Positions 30,342 to 38,971 of a stretch of 64,000 nt of DNA are shown here, piece by piece. Under the pieces are notes generated by a model, which saw only the letters and a list, made by a program, of their open reading frames with translations, ran no database searches and was not told where the DNA came from. The DNA lies in the NCBI RefSeq assembly GCF_016862315.1, contig NZ_BOMS01000042.1, positions 38,773-102,772 on the forward strand. The letters run 5' to 3'. A program made the translations under genes and the position numbers. How positions within the stretch are numbered: the first letter of the stretch is position 1; each line of letters begins with the position of its first letter. This DNA comes from Actinoplanes palleronii (GTDB taxonomy: Bacteria > Actinomycetota > Actinomycetes > Mycobacteriales > Micromonosporaceae).

Positions 30342-31601
30342 GTGACAACCGCAGCCCCGCCGCAGCCCCGCCGGCTCGACCGCCCCCGCGAGCACCGCAT
30401 CGTGGCCGGTGTCGCCGCCGGGCTGGCGCGCCATCTGGGGCTGCCGGTCATCGCGGTGCGCATCAGTCTCGTGGTCCTGCTCGGCTTCAACGCGCTCGGC
30501 CTGCTGCTCTACGCGGCCTACTGGGCGGTGCTGCCGCAGGAGGCCCGGGGCGAGGAGCCCCCGCCCCGGCGTGACCTTCTCGCGCTGCTCCCGTTCGCCG
30601 CGATCGGCCTGGGCGTGGTGCTGCTGCAGGCGCTGGTCTTCGGCGATCAGGTGCGCACCACGGTGGGCTGGATGATCGCGGTGGTCGCGGTCGGCGCCGG
30701 GGTGATCTGGCACCAGGCCGACCCGAGCCGCCGCGAGCAGTGGATCGACCCGAACGCGCCGACACCGTGGCTGGCCGCGATCGTCGGCGAGACCGACCGG
30801 CGCTCGTTCATGTTCCGCTTCGTCGGCGGCGGCGTGCTGGTCGCGGTCGGCGTGATCGGCGTGGTCGCGATCTACTCGCCGAACGACTCGTTCTCCTCGG
30901 TGCTGAACGGCCTGATCTTCGCGCTGGTCGGCCTGCTCGGCGTCGGCGTGGTGGTGGCGCCGCTGGTCTGGCGCACCTTCGGCCAGCTGCGCGCCGAGCG
31001 CGAGGGCCGGATCCGGGAGCAGGAGCGCGCCGAGGTGGCCGCGATGATCCACGACCAGGTGCTGCACACCCTGGCCCTGATCCAGCGCAACTCGGCCGAC
31101 ATCAAAGAGGTTCAGCGGCTCGCCCGCGGCCAGGAGCGCAGCCTGCGAAACTGGCTGTACAAACCCACCGCCTCGCCGACCGAGCGGTTCGCGGCAGCGC
31201 TCGAGCAGGCGTCGGCCGAGGTCGAGGACACCTATGCGATAAGTGTCGAGACCGTCGTGGTCGGTGACACCCAGTGCGACGAGCGGGTCGCGGCTCTCGT
31301 CGCCGCGGCGCGCGAGGCGCTGGTCAACGCTGCCCGGCACGCCGGCGTGCAGACCGTCTCGCTCTACGCCGAGGTCGAACCGGACGAGTTGAGCGTGTTC
31401 GTCCGAGACCGGGGCGCGGGGTTCGAGTTGAGCGGTGTGGCGGAAACCCGGCACGGCGTCCGTGGTTCGATCATCGGGCGCATGCAGCGCCACGGCGGGC
31501 GCGCGGAGATCCGCAGCGCCGCCGGCAGCGGTACCGAGGTGCGTCTCACGCTTCCGGTCTCCCGGGAGAGCGTGACCGCCGGTAAGGAGTCAGCACGATG
31601 A
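30342..31601 (+). CDS. PspC-domain sensor histidine kinase (MacS-like)
   Basis: This membrane sensor has an N-terminal PspC domain (HRIVAGVAAGLARHLGLP ... AYWAVLPQEA). Further transmembrane segments follow at about residues 80-100, 105-120, 160-185 and 195-215. The dimerisation/phosphoacceptor box is EVAAMIHDQVLHTLALIQRN, and the HATPase domain has the N-box REALVNAARHAG and G-box RDRGAGFE. Actinobacterial PspC-kinases such as Streptomyces MacS share this design. GTG 30342 directly abuts GGAGG, so initiation may be leaderless or at GTG 30306. The stop overlaps the regulator start by 4 nt. Confidence 0.88.
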   Translation: MTTAAPPQPRRLDRPREHRIVAGVAAGLARHLGLPVIAVRISLVVLLGFNALGLLLYAAYWAVLPQEARGEEPPPRRDLLALLPFAAIGLGVVLLQALVFGDQVRTTVGWMIAVVAVGAGVIWHQADPSRREQWIDPNAPTPWLAAIVGETDRRSFMFRFVGGGVLVAVGVIGVVAIYSPNDSFSSVLNGLIFALVGLLGVGVVVAPLVWRTFGQLRAEREGRIREQERAEVAAMIHDQVLHTLALIQRNSADIKEVQRLARGQERSLRNWLYKPTASPTERFAAALEQASAEVEDTYAISVETVVVGDTQCDERVAALVAAAREALVNAARHAGVQTVSLYAEVEPDELSVFVRDRGAGFELSGVAETRHGVRGSIIGRMQRHGGRAEIRSAAGSGTEVRLTLPVSRESVTAGKESAR

Positions 31602-32263
31602 CCGAGCCCGTTACCCAGTCCAGCAGCCGGCTGACCGTCTTCCTGGTCGACGACCATGCGATGTTCCGCGCCGGCGTGCGCGCCGAGCTGGGCCAGCACG
31701 TCGAGGTGGTGGGCGAGGCGAGCACGGTGGCCGAGGCGATCAGCCGGATCGGCGCGATCCAGCCCGACGTCGTGCTGCTCGACGTGCACATGCCGGACGG
31801 TGGCGGGCGCGCGGTGCTGGAGGCGATCCGGCGGACCCATCCGCAGGTCAAGTTCCTGGCGCTCTCCGTCTCGGACGCGGCCGAGGATGTGATCGGCCTG
31901 ATCCGGGCCGGCGCCCGGGGGTATGTCACCAAGACCATCTCGCCGGACGAGCTGGCCGCCGCGGTGCGCCGGGTGGCCGACGGCGACGCGGTGTTCAGTC
32001 CGCGGCTCGCCGGGTTCGTGCTCGACGCGTTCGCCTCCCGGCCCGACGTGCCGGTCGCCGACCCCGAGCTCGATCAGCTCACCAACCGGGAGCGCGAAGT
32101 GCTGCGGCTGCTCGCGCGGGGGTATGCGTACAAAGAGATCGCCAAGGAGCTTTTCATCTCGATCAAGACGGTTGAGACGCACGTGTCCAATGTGCTGCGA
32201 AAGCTCCAGATGAGTAACCGTTACGAGTTGTCACGGTGGGCGGCTGACCGTCGGCTCGTCTGA
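31598..32263 (+). CDS. LuxR-type response regulator (MacR-like), partner of PspC kinase
   Basis: A 221-residue NarL/LuxR-family regulator. The receiver has the acidic pair in FLVDDHAMFR, the phosphoacceptor Asp62 in VVLLDVHMPDG and Lys in YVTKTIS. The C-terminal HTH is LTNREREVLRLLARGYAYKE followed by LFISIKTVETHVSNVLRKLQ. It is translationally coupled to the kinase, so it is the cognate regulator, and probably acts on the divergent PspC operon. Confidence 0.92.
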   Translation: MTEPVTQSSSRLTVFLVDDHAMFRAGVRAELGQHVEVVGEASTVAEAISRIGAIQPDVVLLDVHMPDGGGRAVLEAIRRTHPQVKFLALSVSDAAEDVIGLIRAGARGYVTKTISPDELAAAVRRVADGDAVFSPRLAGFVLDAFASRPDVPVADPELDQLTNREREVLRLLARGYAYKEIAKELFISIKTVETHVSNVLRKLQMSNRYELSRWAADRRLV

Positions 32264-32332
32264 CCCGTGATCAACCGAGCGTCACCGAACGCCACACGGA
32301 CGCCTGCGCTCGGTGTACGTTTGGCCACTGCG

Positions 32333-32388
32333 GGGAGTACTCCCAGCTCAGGCCCGCCAGATCGTCCGAAAGGACGATCTTTGGGAGT
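32333..32388 (+). terminator. Nested hairpin between response regulator and peptide transporter
   Basis: An inner 9-bp perfect stem (32359-32367 with 32372-32380) carries a GAAA tetraloop. It is enclosed by a 7-bp outer stem (32339-32345 with 32382-32388). The left outer arm overlaps a perfect 12-nt palindrome GGGAGTACTCCC (32333-32344). It probably terminates the kinase-regulator transcript, but the nesting is unusual for a simple terminator. Confidence 0.6.
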
Positions 32389-32510
32389 GCGTACGGACGT
32401 AAACGGCTAATATCGGCTTGATAACGGCGCTCATTGGTTTCCGTGCCCCTGTGTCACAGTGGCAGCTACTCACACAACCCCTCGTGAGCGCCCCTGAAGG
32501 AGACACTCCC

Positions 32511-34148
32511 ATGCCTGGGAAAACCCCATGGAAGATGGCGGCCGGCGCGACCGCCATCGCCTTGTTGGCCGCTGGTTGCGGTGGCGGCGGGTCTGACGAC
32601 TCGTCGTCCACTTCGAACACGGTCGTGATCGGTATTGGCGAACCGCAGCACCTCATCCCGTCGAACGCCACCGAGTCGAACGGCGCCGAGGTTCTGGCCT
32701 CGCTGTTCTACCCGCTCGTCGACTTCGACGCCCAGAACAACCCGAACCCGGTCGCCGCCGAGTCGATCACGCCGGACAAGGCCAACACCGTCTGGACGAT
32801 CAAGCTGAAGTCTGGCTTCACGTTCAGTAACGGCGAGCCGGTCACCTCGGACAACTACATCAACGCCTGGAACTACGGCGCGTACGGTCCGAACGCTCAG
32901 GGTGCGTCGTACTTCTTCGACAAGATCAAGGGCTACGCGGACCTTCAGTCGAAGGACCCGGACGGCGAGGAGGGCCCGCAGAAGGCCCCCGAGCCCAAGG
33001 CGAAGACCCTGACCGGTCTGGCCAAGGTCGACGACACCACCTTCACCGTCACCCTCTCGGCGCCGTTCGCCGGCTGGGAGTCGGTCATGGGTTACACCGC
33101 CTTCTTCCCGCTGCCGAAGGCCGCCTGGAAGTCCGACGGCGTCATCGCCGACGGCTTCGAGGACGCCATCATCGGCAACGGTCCCTTCAAGCTGAAGGGC
33201 AAGTGGGAGCACGACTCCCAGCTGGTCGTGGAGAAGGTCGCCGACTTCAAGGGCACCGCTCCGAAGGTTGACGGCATCACCTGGAAGATCTACCAGGACC
33301 AGCAGGCCGAGTACGCCGACCTGGTTGCCAACAACGTGGACGTTCAGACCACCATCCCGATCGAGAGCCTGGCCAAGGCTTCTGCCGACCTGGGTGACCG
33401 GTTCAAGAAGAGCCCGAACTCCACCTTCCAGTTCGTCGGTTTCCCGACGTTCCAGAAGGAGTACCAGAACGTCGACGTCCGCCGGGCGATCTCGATGGCG
33501 ATCAACCGCCAGGAGATCACCGACCAGATCTTCCTCGGTTCGCAGTCGCCGGCCACCTCGTTCGTCTCCCCGGTCGTCGCGGGTTACCGCGCCAACACCT
33601 GTGGCGAGAACTGCGAGTACAACCCGACCAAGGCCAAGGAGCTCTACGAGGCGGCCAAGGGTCCCAAGGAAATCAAGATCACGTACAACGTCGACGGCAA
33701 CCACAAGGCGTGGGTGGACGCGACGTGCAACCAGATCAAGGCTTCCCTGGGCATCAACTGCGTCGGTGGCGAGGAGCCCAAGTTCGCCGACCTGCTGACC
33801 AAGGTTGAGAAGCACCAGCCGGTCGGCCTGATCCGCCTCGGCTGGATCATGGACTACCCGCTGATGGAGAACTACCTCGGCCCGCTGTACAGCACCGACG
33901 GTTCCTCCAACTACTACGGGTACAGCAACGCCACCTTCGACAACCTGGTCAAGGAGGGCTCCGCGGCGGCGACGCCGGAGGAGGCCATCAAGAAGTGGCA
34001 GGCGGCCGAGGACATCCTCGCCAAGGAGATGCCGGTCATCCCGCTGCGTAACGGCCAGAACGTGTTCGGTTACTCCGAGAAGGTGTCCAACGTGACCCTG
34101 GACCTCTTCTCGAAGGTCGACATCTACAAGATCGAAGTTGTCAGCTGA
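32511..34148 (+). CDS. Oligopeptide/dipeptide ABC transporter substrate-binding lipoprotein
   Basis: This is an extracytoplasmic family 5 solute-binding protein (OppA/DppA type), 545 residues. The signal peptide ends with lipobox LLAAGC (Cys23) and a Gly/Ser-rich spacer. The body carries typical stretches: FYPLVDFDAQNNPNPVAAES, WTIKLKSGFTFSNGEPVTSD, GNGPFKLKGKWE, VDVRRAISMAINRQEITDQI and GWIMDYPLMENYLGPLY. The RBS GAAGGAG precedes the ATG by 8 nt. Codon use leans to highly expressed genes. It is first in a five-gene transporter operon. Confidence 0.95.
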   Translation: MPGKTPWKMAAGATAIALLAAGCGGGGSDDSSSTSNTVVIGIGEPQHLIPSNATESNGAEVLASLFYPLVDFDAQNNPNPVAAESITPDKANTVWTIKLKSGFTFSNGEPVTSDNYINAWNYGAYGPNAQGASYFFDKIKGYADLQSKDPDGEEGPQKAPEPKAKTLTGLAKVDDTTFTVTLSAPFAGWESVMGYTAFFPLPKAAWKSDGVIADGFEDAIIGNGPFKLKGKWEHDSQLVVEKVADFKGTAPKVDGITWKIYQDQQAEYADLVANNVDVQTTIPIESLAKASADLGDRFKKSPNSTFQFVGFPTFQKEYQNVDVRRAISMAINRQEITDQIFLGSQSPATSFVSPVVAGYRANTCGENCEYNPTKAKELYEAAKGPKEIKITYNVDGNHKAWVDATCNQIKASLGINCVGGEEPKFADLLTKVEKHQPVGLIRLGWIMDYPLMENYLGPLYSTDGSSNYYGYSNATFDNLVKEGSAAATPEEAIKKWQAAEDILAKEMPVIPLRNGQNVFGYSEKVSNVTLDLFSKVDIYKIEVVS

Positions 34149-34164
34149 TCTGACTGCTAGACCG

Positions 34165-34205
34165 GTGGTGGCGTCACGGAGAATATGAAACCGTGGCGCC
34201 ACCAC
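34165..34205 (+). other. Hairpin after binding-protein gene
   Basis: A 15-bp stem (34165-34179 with 34191-34205; one G-T wobble) with an 11-nt loop and no T-run lies in the 128-nt gap before the permease genes. It probably stabilises the binding-protein mRNA and lowers read-through. Confidence 0.65.
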
Positions 34206-34276
34206 TGTGTTACCCCAACCTCATCGTCGCCGTGCTCACGAGGCCGGCGCTCTTCCGCGGAAGAGGCTAAACCCGT

Positions 34277-35203
34277 ATGTTCCGCTATATCGTGCGGCGC
34301 TTACTACAGATGGTCCTGACGTTCTTCGGGGCCACCTTCCTGGTATACGCGCTGATGTTCGCCAACCAGAAAGACCCGATCCAGGCACTGGTGGGCGAAC
34401 GACCCGTCTCCGAGAGTCAGCGCATCGCGCTGACCGAGCGGTACCACCTGGATGAAGGTTTCTTCATGCAGTACTGGTACTACATGAAGGGGGTGCTGAC
34501 CGGCGATTTCGGCACCTCGATGACCGGCCGCAAGATCTACGACATGATGTCCGACGCCTGGCCGGTCACCTTCCGGCTCGCGATCATCGCGATTGTCATC
34601 GCCGCCGCCTTCTCCGTCACCGCCGGTGTGTACTCCGCGATCAAGCGGGGTGGCATCTTCGACAACTCCACCCTGCTGATCACGCTCGTGCTGCTCGCCA
34701 TGCCGATCGTCGTCATCGCCCCCCTGGCTCAGCTGATCTTCGGCATCCAGCTCGGTTGGTTCGCTCCTACCGCAACACGGGACGCGACCTTCTATCAACT
34801 GCTTTTACCGGCGATCGTGCTCGCATGCATCGTGATCGCGCCGGAGATGCGGGTGACCCGAACCTCGGTGGTGGAGAACCTGCGCGCCGACTACGTGCGG
34901 ACGGCGCGGGCCAAGGGCCTGACCCGGATGCGCGTCATCTGGGTGCACGTCCTGCGCAACTCGCTGATCCCCGTGGTCACGCTGATCGGCGTGGACCTGG
35001 GCGGCCTGCTGGCCGGGGCCATCGTCACCGAGCACGTCTTCAACATCCCCGGCGTCGGCTTCAACCTGGCCCGTGCGATCAACACCGAGGACGGCCCGCT
35101 CGTGGTCGGTTTCGTGAGCATCTTGGTGATCTTGTTCCTGTTCATCAACCTGCTCGTCGACCTGCTGTACGCCGCCCTCGACCCCAGGATCCGCTATGAG
35201 TGA
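34277..35203 (+). CDS. Peptide ABC transporter permease 1 (DppB/OppB-like)
   Basis: A 308-residue inner-membrane permease with six predicted transmembrane helices. It starts with the typical MFRYIVRRLLQMVLTFFGAT helix. The cytosolic EAA-type loop is present (YVRTARAKGLTRMRVIWVHV), and the family stretch GGLLAGAIVTEHVFNIPGVG precedes the last helices. GGAAGAGG lies about 10 nt before the ATG. It overlaps the next permease by 8 nt, so the two are coupled and form the heterodimeric channel. Confidence 0.95.
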   Translation: MFRYIVRRLLQMVLTFFGATFLVYALMFANQKDPIQALVGERPVSESQRIALTERYHLDEGFFMQYWYYMKGVLTGDFGTSMTGRKIYDMMSDAWPVTFRLAIIAIVIAAAFSVTAGVYSAIKRGGIFDNSTLLITLVLLAMPIVVIAPLAQLIFGIQLGWFAPTATRDATFYQLLLPAIVLACIVIAPEMRVTRTSVVENLRADYVRTARAKGLTRMRVIWVHVLRNSLIPVVTLIGVDLGGLLAGAIVTEHVFNIPGVGFNLARAINTEDGPLVVGFVSILVILFLFINLLVDLLYAALDPRIRYE

Positions 35204-36134
35204 CTTGAACACCGTGACCGCGGCCGAGGCGCCGGGCGGTCAGCCGAACGTTCCGCACGGCCGGGTCAAGCGGGACAAGCCGCGCAGCCTGGCCGGCGAC
35301 GCCTGGAACGATCTGCGCAAGCGCAAGATGTTCTGGGTGGCCATCGTGATGGTGGCGGCGATCCTGGTGATGGCGATCTTCCCGACGCTGTTCACCTCCG
35401 CCGACCCGTCGCAGTGCGCGCTGTCCAACCAGTTCAAGGGCCCGGCCGGCAACGCCCTGTTCGGGTACGACTTCCAGGGTTGCGACATCTACGCCAAGGT
35501 CGTCAACGGCGCCTGGAACTCGATCAAGGTCGGTGTGCTCTCCACGCTGCTCTCCGGCGTGATCGGCCTGCTCTTCGGGCTCGCGGCGGGTTACTTCGGC
35601 GGCTGGGTGGACGCGATCCTGTCCCGGTTCGTCGACATCATGCTCGGCGTCCCGTTCCTGCTGGCCGGCATCGTGCTGTCCCGCCGGCTCGGTGGCGACC
35701 CGAAGTCGGACGGCGTTCTCGCGGTCACCCTGACGCTGGGCCTGCTGAGCTGGACCTCCGGCGCGCGCGTCATGCGGTCCGCGGTCATCTCGGCGAAGCA
35801 GCAGGACTACGTGGCGGCGGCCCGGATGCTCGGCGCCACCCCGGGACGTCTGATGCTGCGGCACATCCTGCCGAACTCCATCGCGTCGTACATCGTGCTG
35901 CTGACCCTGCTCCTGGGCATCAACATCTCCAGCGAGGCGACCCTGTCGTTCCTCGGCGTCGGTTTGAAGAACGGCGCGATCAGCTGGGGCATCATGATCT
36001 CCGAGGGCACGCAGTTCGCCCGGAGCGAGCCGTGGCCGCTGGTCTGGCCGGCTCTGTTCCTCGGCGTGACGGTGCTCGCCTTCATCATGCTCGGCGACGC
36101 CGTCCGCGACGCCTTCGACCCGAAGTTGCGGTGA
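35196..36134 (+). CDS. Peptide ABC transporter permease 2 (DppC/OppC-like)
   Basis: The second channel subunit, 312 residues. The N-terminal cytosolic tail is followed by a first helix (MFWVAIVMVAAILVMAIFP), an extracytoplasmic loop with GYDFQGCDIYAKVVNG, and five further helices. The EAA loop is YVAAARMLGATPGRLMLRHI, and ISSEATLSFLGVGLKNGAIS is typical of OppC proteins. The start overlaps the dppB-like stop by 8 nt. Confidence 0.95.
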   Translation: MSDLNTVTAAEAPGGQPNVPHGRVKRDKPRSLAGDAWNDLRKRKMFWVAIVMVAAILVMAIFPTLFTSADPSQCALSNQFKGPAGNALFGYDFQGCDIYAKVVNGAWNSIKVGVLSTLLSGVIGLLFGLAAGYFGGWVDAILSRFVDIMLGVPFLLAGIVLSRRLGGDPKSDGVLAVTLTLGLLSWTSGARVMRSAVISAKQQDYVAAARMLGATPGRLMLRHILPNSIASYIVLLTLLLGINISSEATLSFLGVGLKNGAISWGIMISEGTQFARSEPWPLVWPALFLGVTVLAFIMLGDAVRDAFDPKLR

Positions 36135-36138
36135 CCCT

Positions 36139-37170
36139 GTGACTGATATTTCGGCGCAAATGGATGTCCTACCGGGCATCGACCCGCGCGCACCCCTGCT
36201 CGACGTGACGAACCTGCACGTCGAGTTCCGCACCCAGTACGGCGTGGCCAAGGCCGTCAACGGCGCCAACTTCCGGCTCGCCCCGGGCGAGACCCTCGCC
36301 ATCCTGGGTGAGTCCGGCTGTGGCAAGTCGGTGACCGCGCAGGCGATCATGGGCATTCTGGACACGCCGCCCGGTTACGTCACGCAGGGCGAGATCCGCT
36401 ACCGCGGTGTCGACCTGCTGAAGCTGACCGAGGAGAAGCGTCGCAAGGTCCGGGCCAACCGGATCGCGATGATTTTCCAGGACGCGCTCTCCTCGCTGAA
36501 CCCGGTCTACACGGTCGGTTTCCAGCTCGGCGAGCTGTTCCGCAAACACCGCGGAATGTCCCGTGCGGATGCCAAGAAGCGCTCGATCGACCTGCTCGAG
36601 CAGGTGAAGATCCCGGCGGCCCGGACCCGCGTCGACGACTACCCGCACCAGTTCTCGGGTGGTATGCGGCAGCGCGTCATGATCGCCATGGCGCTGGCGC
36701 TCGACCCGGAGGTGCTGATCGCCGACGAGCCGACCACGGCTCTCGACGTCACGGTGCAGGCGCAGATCATGGGCCTGCTCGCCGACCTGCAGCAGCAGCG
36801 CAACATGGGCCTCATCCTGATCACGCACGACATGGGCGTGGTCGCGGACGTGGCCGACCGGATCTCGGTCATGTACGCGGGCAAGGTCGTCGAAGAGGCG
36901 GGCATCTACGACATCTACGCCCGCCCGGCGCACCCGTACACCAAGGCACTTCTCGAGTCGATCCCCCGGCTCGACATGAAGGGGCAGCAGCTCAGCGTCA
37001 TCCAGGGCCTGCCGCCGCTGCTGACCGACGTCCCGAAGGGCTGCGCGTTCAACCCGCGCTGCCGCTACGCCCGGGACGCCTGCCGGCAGGACCCGGCGCC
37101 GCCGGCGTACGCCGTCGCACCGAACCGCACGGCCCGTTGCCACTTCTTCCGGGAGGTCATCGGTGAGTGA
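36139..37170 (+). CDS. Peptide ABC transporter ATP-binding protein 1 (DppD/OppD-like)
   Basis: A 343-residue cytosolic ATPase with Walker A GESGCGKS, signature FSGGMRQR, Walker B VLIADEPT and H-loop THD. The C-terminal oligopeptide-specific extension has the cysteine cluster (GCAFNPRCRYARDACRQDPA), which in this family may hold an iron-sulfur cluster. It starts 4 nt after the second permease (GTG 36139) and overlaps the next ATPase by 8 nt. Confidence 0.95.
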   Translation: MTDISAQMDVLPGIDPRAPLLDVTNLHVEFRTQYGVAKAVNGANFRLAPGETLAILGESGCGKSVTAQAIMGILDTPPGYVTQGEIRYRGVDLLKLTEEKRRKVRANRIAMIFQDALSSLNPVYTVGFQLGELFRKHRGMSRADAKKRSIDLLEQVKIPAARTRVDDYPHQFSGGMRQRVMIAMALALDPEVLIADEPTTALDVTVQAQIMGLLADLQQQRNMGLILITHDMGVVADVADRISVMYAGKVVEEAGIYDIYARPAHPYTKALLESIPRLDMKGQQLSVIQGLPPLLTDVPKGCAFNPRCRYARDACRQDPAPPAYAVAPNRTARCHFFREVIGE

Positions 37171-38170
37171 CGTAGTCCTCGAGACCAAGGGTCTGGTCAA
37201 GCACTTCCCGATCACCCAGGGCATCCTGCTGAAGAGCAAGGTCGGCGCGGTCCGCGCCGTCGACGGTGTCGACCTCCAGCTGCGCCGGGGCGAGACGCTC
37301 GGCGTGGTCGGCGAGTCCGGCTGCGGCAAGTCGACCCTGGCCAAGCTGCTCGTCGGCTTGGAGAAGCCGACCGCCGGCTCGATCAACGTCCGCGGTCAGG
37401 ACATGGTCAAGCTGCGGGGTTCGGCCCTGCGCCGGGCCCGCCGCAACATCCAGATGGTGCTGCAGGACCCGTACACGTCGCTGAACCCGCGCATGACGGT
37501 CGGCGACATCATCGGGGAGCCGTTCGCGATCCACCCGGAGGTCGTCCCGAAGGAGGGCCGGCAGCGCGCGGTGCAGGACCTGCTGGACACGGTCGGTCTC
37601 AACCCCGACCACATCAACAGGTACCCGCACCAGTTCTCCGGCGGCCAGCGTCAGCGCATCGGCATCGCCCGCGCGCTCGCGCTCAAGCCCGAGATCATCG
37701 TCTGTGACGAGCCGGTGTCGGCGCTCGACGTGTCCATCCAGGCCCAGGTGATCAACCTGCTGGAGCGGCTGCAGAAAGAGTTCGGCCTGTCGTACATCTT
37801 CATCGCGCACGACCTGTCGGTGGTCCGGCACATCTCCAACCGGGTCGCCGTGATGTACCTCGGCAAGGTCATCGAGACCGGTCACGACCAGGCGATCTAC
37901 GAGCAGCCGACGCACCCGTACACGCAGGCGCTGCTCTCCGCCGTACCGGTCCCGGACCCGCGCCTGCGCGGTCACCGTGACCAGATCGTCCTGGAGGGCG
38001 ACGTCCCGTCACCGGCGAACCCGCCGTCGGGTTGCCGTTTCCGCACCCGGTGCTGGAAGGCCACCGAGGTCTGCGCTCAGCAGGAGCCTCTGCTGCAGAT
38101 CCGGGAGCGTTCCCCGCACCCCAGCGCGTGCCACTTCGCGGAGATCCGCGACGTAGTGCGAGGTCGCTGA
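37163..38170 (+). CDS. Peptide ABC transporter ATP-binding protein 2 (DppF/OppF-like)
   Basis: The second ATPase, 335 residues: Walker A GESGCGKS, signature FSGGQRQR, Walker B IIVCDEPV, H-loop AHD, and the C-terminal cysteine region (GCRFRTRCWKATEVCAQ). It pairs with the preceding ATPase. The start GTG 37163 overlaps the upstream gene by 8 nt. It is the last gene of the transporter operon; a terminator with a GCGA loop follows. Confidence 0.95.
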   Translation: MSDVVLETKGLVKHFPITQGILLKSKVGAVRAVDGVDLQLRRGETLGVVGESGCGKSTLAKLLVGLEKPTAGSINVRGQDMVKLRGSALRRARRNIQMVLQDPYTSLNPRMTVGDIIGEPFAIHPEVVPKEGRQRAVQDLLDTVGLNPDHINRYPHQFSGGQRQRIGIARALALKPEIIVCDEPVSALDVSIQAQVINLLERLQKEFGLSYIFIAHDLSVVRHISNRVAVMYLGKVIETGHDQAIYEQPTHPYTQALLSAVPVPDPRLRGHRDQIVLEGDVPSPANPPSGCRFRTRCWKATEVCAQQEPLLQIRERSPHPSACHFAEIRDVVRGR

Positions 38171-38182
38171 CCCACGGGCAGC

Positions 38183-38214
38183 AAGGCCGGGCCGGAGCGA
38201 TCCGACCCGGCCTT
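38183..38214 (+). terminator. Terminator of the peptide transporter operon
   Basis: A 9-bp outer stem (38183-38191 with 38206-38214) encloses a 4-bp inner stem (38193-38196 with 38201-38204) capped by the GNRA-type loop GCGA. It lies 12 nt after the last stop. The following 38215-38385 shows no gene or clear signal. Confidence 0.8.
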
Positions 38215-38385
38215 CACCATGTCCGCGACGTTTTCCAAGATCAAATTCAAGAGCTTTTTGTCGTGCGTCCGCTGTGGTCCGGATCGTCGCTCCCGCCGGG
38301 ACCCCTGCGGGCTTCGCTGGCCGCTGGCGCGTCCAGAACGCGAAGCCCTCCGGGGCGACGTCCGTGGGTGGTCACGGAAAACCCG

Positions 38386-38550
38386 GTGTGTGGAATTTGG
38401 GTGCGGAGCGCGCCCAAACTTCACACGCTGCGGTGGGTCGGCGGGTGTGTGTGAAGTTGAGGTGCGGAGCGCGCCCAAACTTCACACGCTGCGGTGGGTT
38501 GGCGGGTGTGTGTGGAGTTTGGGTGCGGAGCGCGCCGAAAGTTCACACAC
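38386..38550. repeat. Dispersed palindromic repeat, locus 2 (three tandem copies)
   Basis: Three imperfect palindromes at 38386-38426, 38445-38487 and 38506-38550 are about 60 bp apart, separated by a near-identical spacer rich in GGTGGG and CGGCGG. The core arms (GTTTGGGTGCG / CGCGCCCAAAC) are those of the 17.4-kb copies, but the loop reads GAG instead of CTC, i.e. the element is in the opposite orientation. The array fills the convergent gap between the peptide transporter and chorismate mutase, ending 8 nt before the latter's stop. Confidence 0.88.
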
Positions 38551-38557
38551 GCCGGGG

Positions 38558-38887
38558 TTACAGCGGGCCGCGGCCGGAGCGGAGCAGGAGCAGGGCGACC
38601 TGGGTGCCGTCCGGGCCGAGGGCGGCGCGGAAGCGGTCGACGATCTCGCGTTCACGGGCCAGGACCAGGCGGGTTCCGCCGGAGGCCATCCGGGTCTTGC
38701 CGACGGCCTGGGAGAGCCGGGAGCGTTCCAGCCAGAGGTCGATGAGGGCCTGGTCGATCTCGTCGATCCGCTCGCGCATGCCGAGGATCTCGTTGGCGGC
38801 CAGGGGTTTGCCCGCGCCGGTGGTCTGGTCCATCCCGGCGTCGGAGGGGTCAGGGTTGGTGGACGGGTCCATCACGTCGGCGGTCAC
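38558..38887 (-). CDS. Chorismate mutase (AroQ class)
   Basis: This monofunctional chorismate mutase converts chorismate to prephenate, the branch point to Phe and Tyr. The all-helical AroQ core is visible: MRERIDEIDQALIDLWLERS, SQAVGKTRMASGG, TRLVLAREREIVDRFRAALG, with the active-site Arg and Lys in the first two helices. It has 109 residues, with a disordered Pro/Asp-rich N-terminus of about 30 residues. The start GTG 38887 has GAGGAG 6 nt upstream; ATG 38872 is an alternative. There is no signal peptide, so it is cytosolic. Its leader holds a probable Phe/Tyr attenuator. Confidence 0.88.
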   Translation of the reverse strand: MTADVMDPSTNPDPSDAGMDQTTGAGKPLAANEILGMRERIDEIDQALIDLWLERSRLSQAVGKTRMASGGTRLVLAREREIVDRFRAALGPDGTQVALLLLRSGRGPL

Positions 38888-38938
38888 GTCGTGCTCCTCG
38901 GGTGCTGGGGCCCGGACAACCCAGCCCGGGAAGACAAC

Positions 38939-38968
38939 AAGCCCCGGGCTGTGAGAAGCCCGGGGCTT
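38939..38968 (-). terminator. Attenuator terminator in chorismate mutase leader
   Basis: A perfect 12-bp GC-rich stem (38957-38968 with 38939-38950) with a 6-nt loop is followed on the minus strand by the T-rich stretch GTTGTCTT. It lies 51 nt before the chorismate mutase start, inside its own leader rather than at the end of the upstream gene, which already has a terminator. Confidence 0.8.
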
Positions 38969-38971
38969 GAA

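Noticed and set aside
32333..32344. GGGAGTACTCCC as a MacR-type operator
   Set aside because: It lacks the two-base centre of the TGAGTAC-NN-GTACTCA motif as I recall it, and it lies downstream of the regulator gene within a terminator-like structure.
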